Part shown: positions 62,452-64,000 of the stretch, one piece after another
Layout of the letters: each line of letters opens with the position of its first letter
Numbering within the stretch: the stretch's first letter is position 1
Source of the DNA: an uncultured Oscillospiraceae bacterium
Lineage (GTDB): Bacteria; Bacillota; Clostridia; Oscillospirales; Oscillospiraceae
Length of the DNA stretch: 64,000 nucleotides
Direction: 5' to 3'
NCBI GenBank assembly: GCA_947627325.1
Contig: CANQVO010000002.1
Coordinates: 124,001 to 188,000, forward strand
Made by a program: the position numbers and the translations under genes
The notes under the pieces: generated by a model
Databases searched by the model: none
The model's input: only the letters and a program-made list of their open reading frames with translations
Told to the model about the DNA's origin: nothing

Positions 62452-62480
62452 TTGCATTTTCCAAAAAGCTGTGGTAATAT
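62452..62480 (+). promoter_or_regulatory. Sigma-A promoter of rpmB
   Basis: TTGCAT (62452-62457), 17 bp, TAATAT (62475-62480). Confidence 0.75.
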
Positions 62481-62537
62481 ATCATTCGATGTTTTCAGAA
62501 ACACCCTTTGACTTCGACCAGCGAGGAGGGAACGAAG

Positions 62538-62726
62538 ATGGCCAAGTGTGCGTATTGCGAGAAGGCTCTGGTGTTTGGGAATCAGGTCTCCCACTCCCAC
62601 CGCCGCTCTAACCGCCCCTGGAAGCCCAACCTGAAGCGGGTGAAGGCGATCGTGGACGGCACCCCCAAGCACGTGTATGTCTGCACCCGGTGCCTGCGCT
62701 CCGGCAAGGTCACCCGCGCGGTGTGA
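62538..62726 (+). CDS. rpmB: 50S ribosomal protein L28
   Basis: 62 residues from the ATG at 62538 with GGAGGG upstream. MAKCAYCEKALVFGNQVSHSHRRSNR is the L28 signature; CAYC and CTRC (Cys about 4, 7 and 56, 59) make it the zinc-binding C+ form. Single-gene unit between promoter and terminator. Confidence 0.97.
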   Translation: MAKCAYCEKALVFGNQVSHSHRRSNRPWKPNLKRVKAIVDGTPKHVYVCTRCLRSGKVTRAV

Positions 62727-62756
62727 TCGGTCTGCACGCCACAATTCGATACGTCT

Positions 62757-62786
62757 AAAAAAGCCGCCGCTGGGCGGTTTTTTTAG
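62757..62786 (+). terminator. Terminator after rpmB
   Basis: CCGCC / GGCGG stem, GCTG loop, extended by A6/T7 pairing. Confidence 0.85.
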
Positions 62787-62807
62787 TGCCCGAACCCCCG
62801 CCCCATC

Positions 62808-62837
62808 TTGACGAGGGGGCATCCTATATTGTATAAT
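62808..62837 (+). promoter_or_regulatory. Sigma-A promoter of the topoisomerase subunit gene
   Basis: TTGACG (62808-62813), 18 bp, TATAAT (62832-62837). Confidence 0.75.
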
Positions 62838-62908
62838 GACCACAATGGAAAGTATTGGCCTTAGACCACAAGGCATAGATGTAGTGTTTTAAGCGAGGTG
62901 TCCCGCCC

Positions 62909-64000
62909 ATGCCCAAGAGCAAGCAGTACGACAACGAATCCATCTCCTCCCTCAAGGGGGCCGACCGGGTCCGCAAGCGCCCGGGCGTTATCTTCGGCTC
63001 CGACGGGCTGGACGGCTGTGAGCACGCCGTCTTTGAGATCTTGAGCAACGCCATCGACGAGGCACGAGAGGGCCATGGCGACCTCATCATCGTCACCCGC
63101 TTTGCCGACCGGTCCATCCAGGTGGAGGACTTTGGCCGGGGCTGCCCAGTGGACTGGAACGAGAAGGAGGGCCGCTACAACTGGGAGCTGGTCTTCTGCG
63201 AGCTCTACGCCGGCGGCAAATACGGCGGGGACGGGGACAACTACGAATACTCCCTGGGCCTCAACGGCCTGGGCTCCTGCGCCACCCAGTACGCCAGCGA
63301 GTACTTTGACGCCACCATCTACCGGGACGGCTTTGAGTATAAGCTCCACTTTGAAAAAGGGGAGAATGTGGGCGGGCTCCAAAAGACCCCCACCGACCGC
63401 AAAAAGACCGGCTCCATCTTCCGCTGGAAGCCCGACCTGGAGGTTTTTACCGACATCGACATCCCCGCTACGTACTACATCGACGTGATGAAGCGCCAGG
63501 CGGTGGTGAACGCCCCGGTGACCTTCCGCTTCCGGGACGAGGTGGGGGGCAGATTCGTCACCCAGGACTTCCGCTATGAAAACGGCATCTCCGACTATGT
63601 GGCCGAGCTGGCGGGGGAGAAATCCCTGACCGCCCCCGTCTTCTGGCAGACCGAGCGCAAAGGCCGGGACCGGGAGGACAAGCCGGAGTACAAGGTCAAG
63701 CTGTCGGTGGCCTTCTGCTTCTCCAACACCGTCCAGGTCATCGAGCACTACCACAACTCCTCCTGGCTGGAGCACGGCGGCTCCCCGGAAAAGGCCATGA
63801 AGTCCGCTTTCGTCTCCGCCATCGACGGGTATCTCCGCTCCCACGGGAAGTACCAGAAGACGGAGAGCAAGATCACTTTCAACGACGTGCAGGACGCCCT
63901 GGTGCTGGTCTCCAACAACTTCTCCACCCAGACCAGCTACGAAAACCAGACCAAAAAGGCCATCAACAACAAGTTCATCCAGGACGCCATGACCGACTTC
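62909..64000 (+). CDS. parE: Type IIA topoisomerase subunit B, divergent ParE/GyrB (3' end cut by window)
   Basis: 364 codons open to the window edge. GHKL ATPase motifs are readable: N-box FEILSNAIDEAREG, VEDFGRGCPVD (G1) and LGLNGLGSCATQY (G2, ATP lid). The start SISSLKGADRVRKRPGVIFGSDGLDGCEH replaces the usual EAVRKRPGMYIG stretch of GyrB, which suggests the second, divergent subunit found in Clostridia rather than gyrase. The partner ParC-type gene should follow outside. An antisense open frame over this gene is a shadow. Confidence 0.85.
   Translation, partial: MPKSKQYDNESISSLKGADRVRKRPGVIFGSDGLDGCEHAVFEILSNAIDEAREGHGDLIIVTRFADRSIQVEDFGRGCPVDWNEKEGRYNWELVFCELYAGGKYGGDGDNYEYSLGLNGLGSCATQYASEYFDATIYRDGFEYKLHFEKGENVGGLQKTPTDRKKTGSIFRWKPDLEVFTDIDIPATYYIDVMKRQAVVNAPVTFRFRDEVGGRFVTQDFRYENGISDYVAELAGEKSLTAPVFWQTERKGRDREDKPEYKVKLSVAFCFSNTVQVIEHYHNSSWLEHGGSPEKAMKSAFVSAIDGYLRSHGKYQKTESKITFNDVQDALVLVSNNFSTQTSYENQTKKAINNKFIQDAMTDF

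Noticed and set aside
62861..63844. A 327-codon minus-strand open frame
   Set aside because: Antisense to the topoisomerase subunit, whose GHKL motifs are clear; its start lies in the middle of that gene.

Overview
The window is about 64 kb of high-GC (roughly 64-65% by eye) bacterial chromosome that looks like an endospore-forming Clostridia member, most likely Oscillospiraceae (Flavonifractor/Lawsonibacter/Intestinimonas-type; inference). Reasons: the complete spoIIIAA-AH operon, the spoIIGA-sigE pair, a SpoIID-family protein, Rex, HPr kinase, a DUF3343 plus cysteine desulfurase pair, a two-gene 2-hydroxyacyl-CoA dehydratase-activase system, and the SCIFF ranthipeptide locus beside yajC. 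Most genes are ordinary chromosomal core genes in tight operons with 4-8 nt stop/start overlaps. I see no rRNA, tRNA, CRISPR array, IS element or prophage.

Layout. 1-4.3 kb (minus): purE-purC-purF-purM-purN from one short-leader sigma-A promoter; this PurF lacks the N-terminal catalytic cysteine. 4.5-7.9 kb (plus): DUF3343-cysteine desulfurase, then aroF-tyrA (aromatic amino acids). 7.9-10.3 kb (minus): a zinc-finger ClpE-like unfoldase. 10.5-16.6 kb (minus): rRNA-type methyltransferase-ecfA1-ecfA2-ecfT-truA-DUF5711-cvpA. 16.8-19.5 kb (plus): DivIVA-like protein, an orphan fumarase beta subunit and a PLP aminotransferase. 19.6-20.3 kb: an AT-rich lipoprotein gene unlike its surroundings. 20.4-25.2 kb: spoIIIAA-AH. 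25.4-29.2 kb: lipoprotein, glnS, threonine aldolase-like enzyme. 29.2-33.3 kb: dinB (minus, with a LexA-like box), murI, and an apbE/NusG-II/Gx-transporter cluster. 33.4-35.6 kb: DUF1934-argS. 35.6-45.5 kb (minus): spoIIGA-sigE, hprK-glycosyltransferase, MATE pump, GNAT, dehydratase activase split over two genes. 45.7-50.2 kb (plus): TIGR03960/TIGR03936 radical-SAM pair, rex, SLH protein and an unannotated 47-residue Cys/Gly-rich membrane miniprotein. 50.4-53.2 kb (minus): asd-dapA-dapB. 53.4-57.7 kb (plus): SpoIID-like, queA-tgt, yajC. 57.7-59.8 kb: TIGR04086-scfA-scfB. 60-64 kb: proC, SpoIIM-position membrane protein, xerD, rpmB and the start of a divergent ParE/GyrB.

Most interesting points: (1) the SCIFF precursor (49 aa) with its radical-SAM maturase; (2) the 47-aa protein with 12 cysteines and a CGC-NNG repeat tail, bracketed by strong hairpins; (3) the Cys-less PurF in the only pur operon visible; (4) several promoter-level signals: a 22-bp-spaced spoIIGA promoter, a LexA-like box over the dinB -35, long palindromes at glnS and aroF, and a hairpin that buries the TIGR04086 ribosome-binding site. 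No gene-free stretch reaches 300 bp; the longest (59792-60068, 50187-50419, 18078-18287) are described below.
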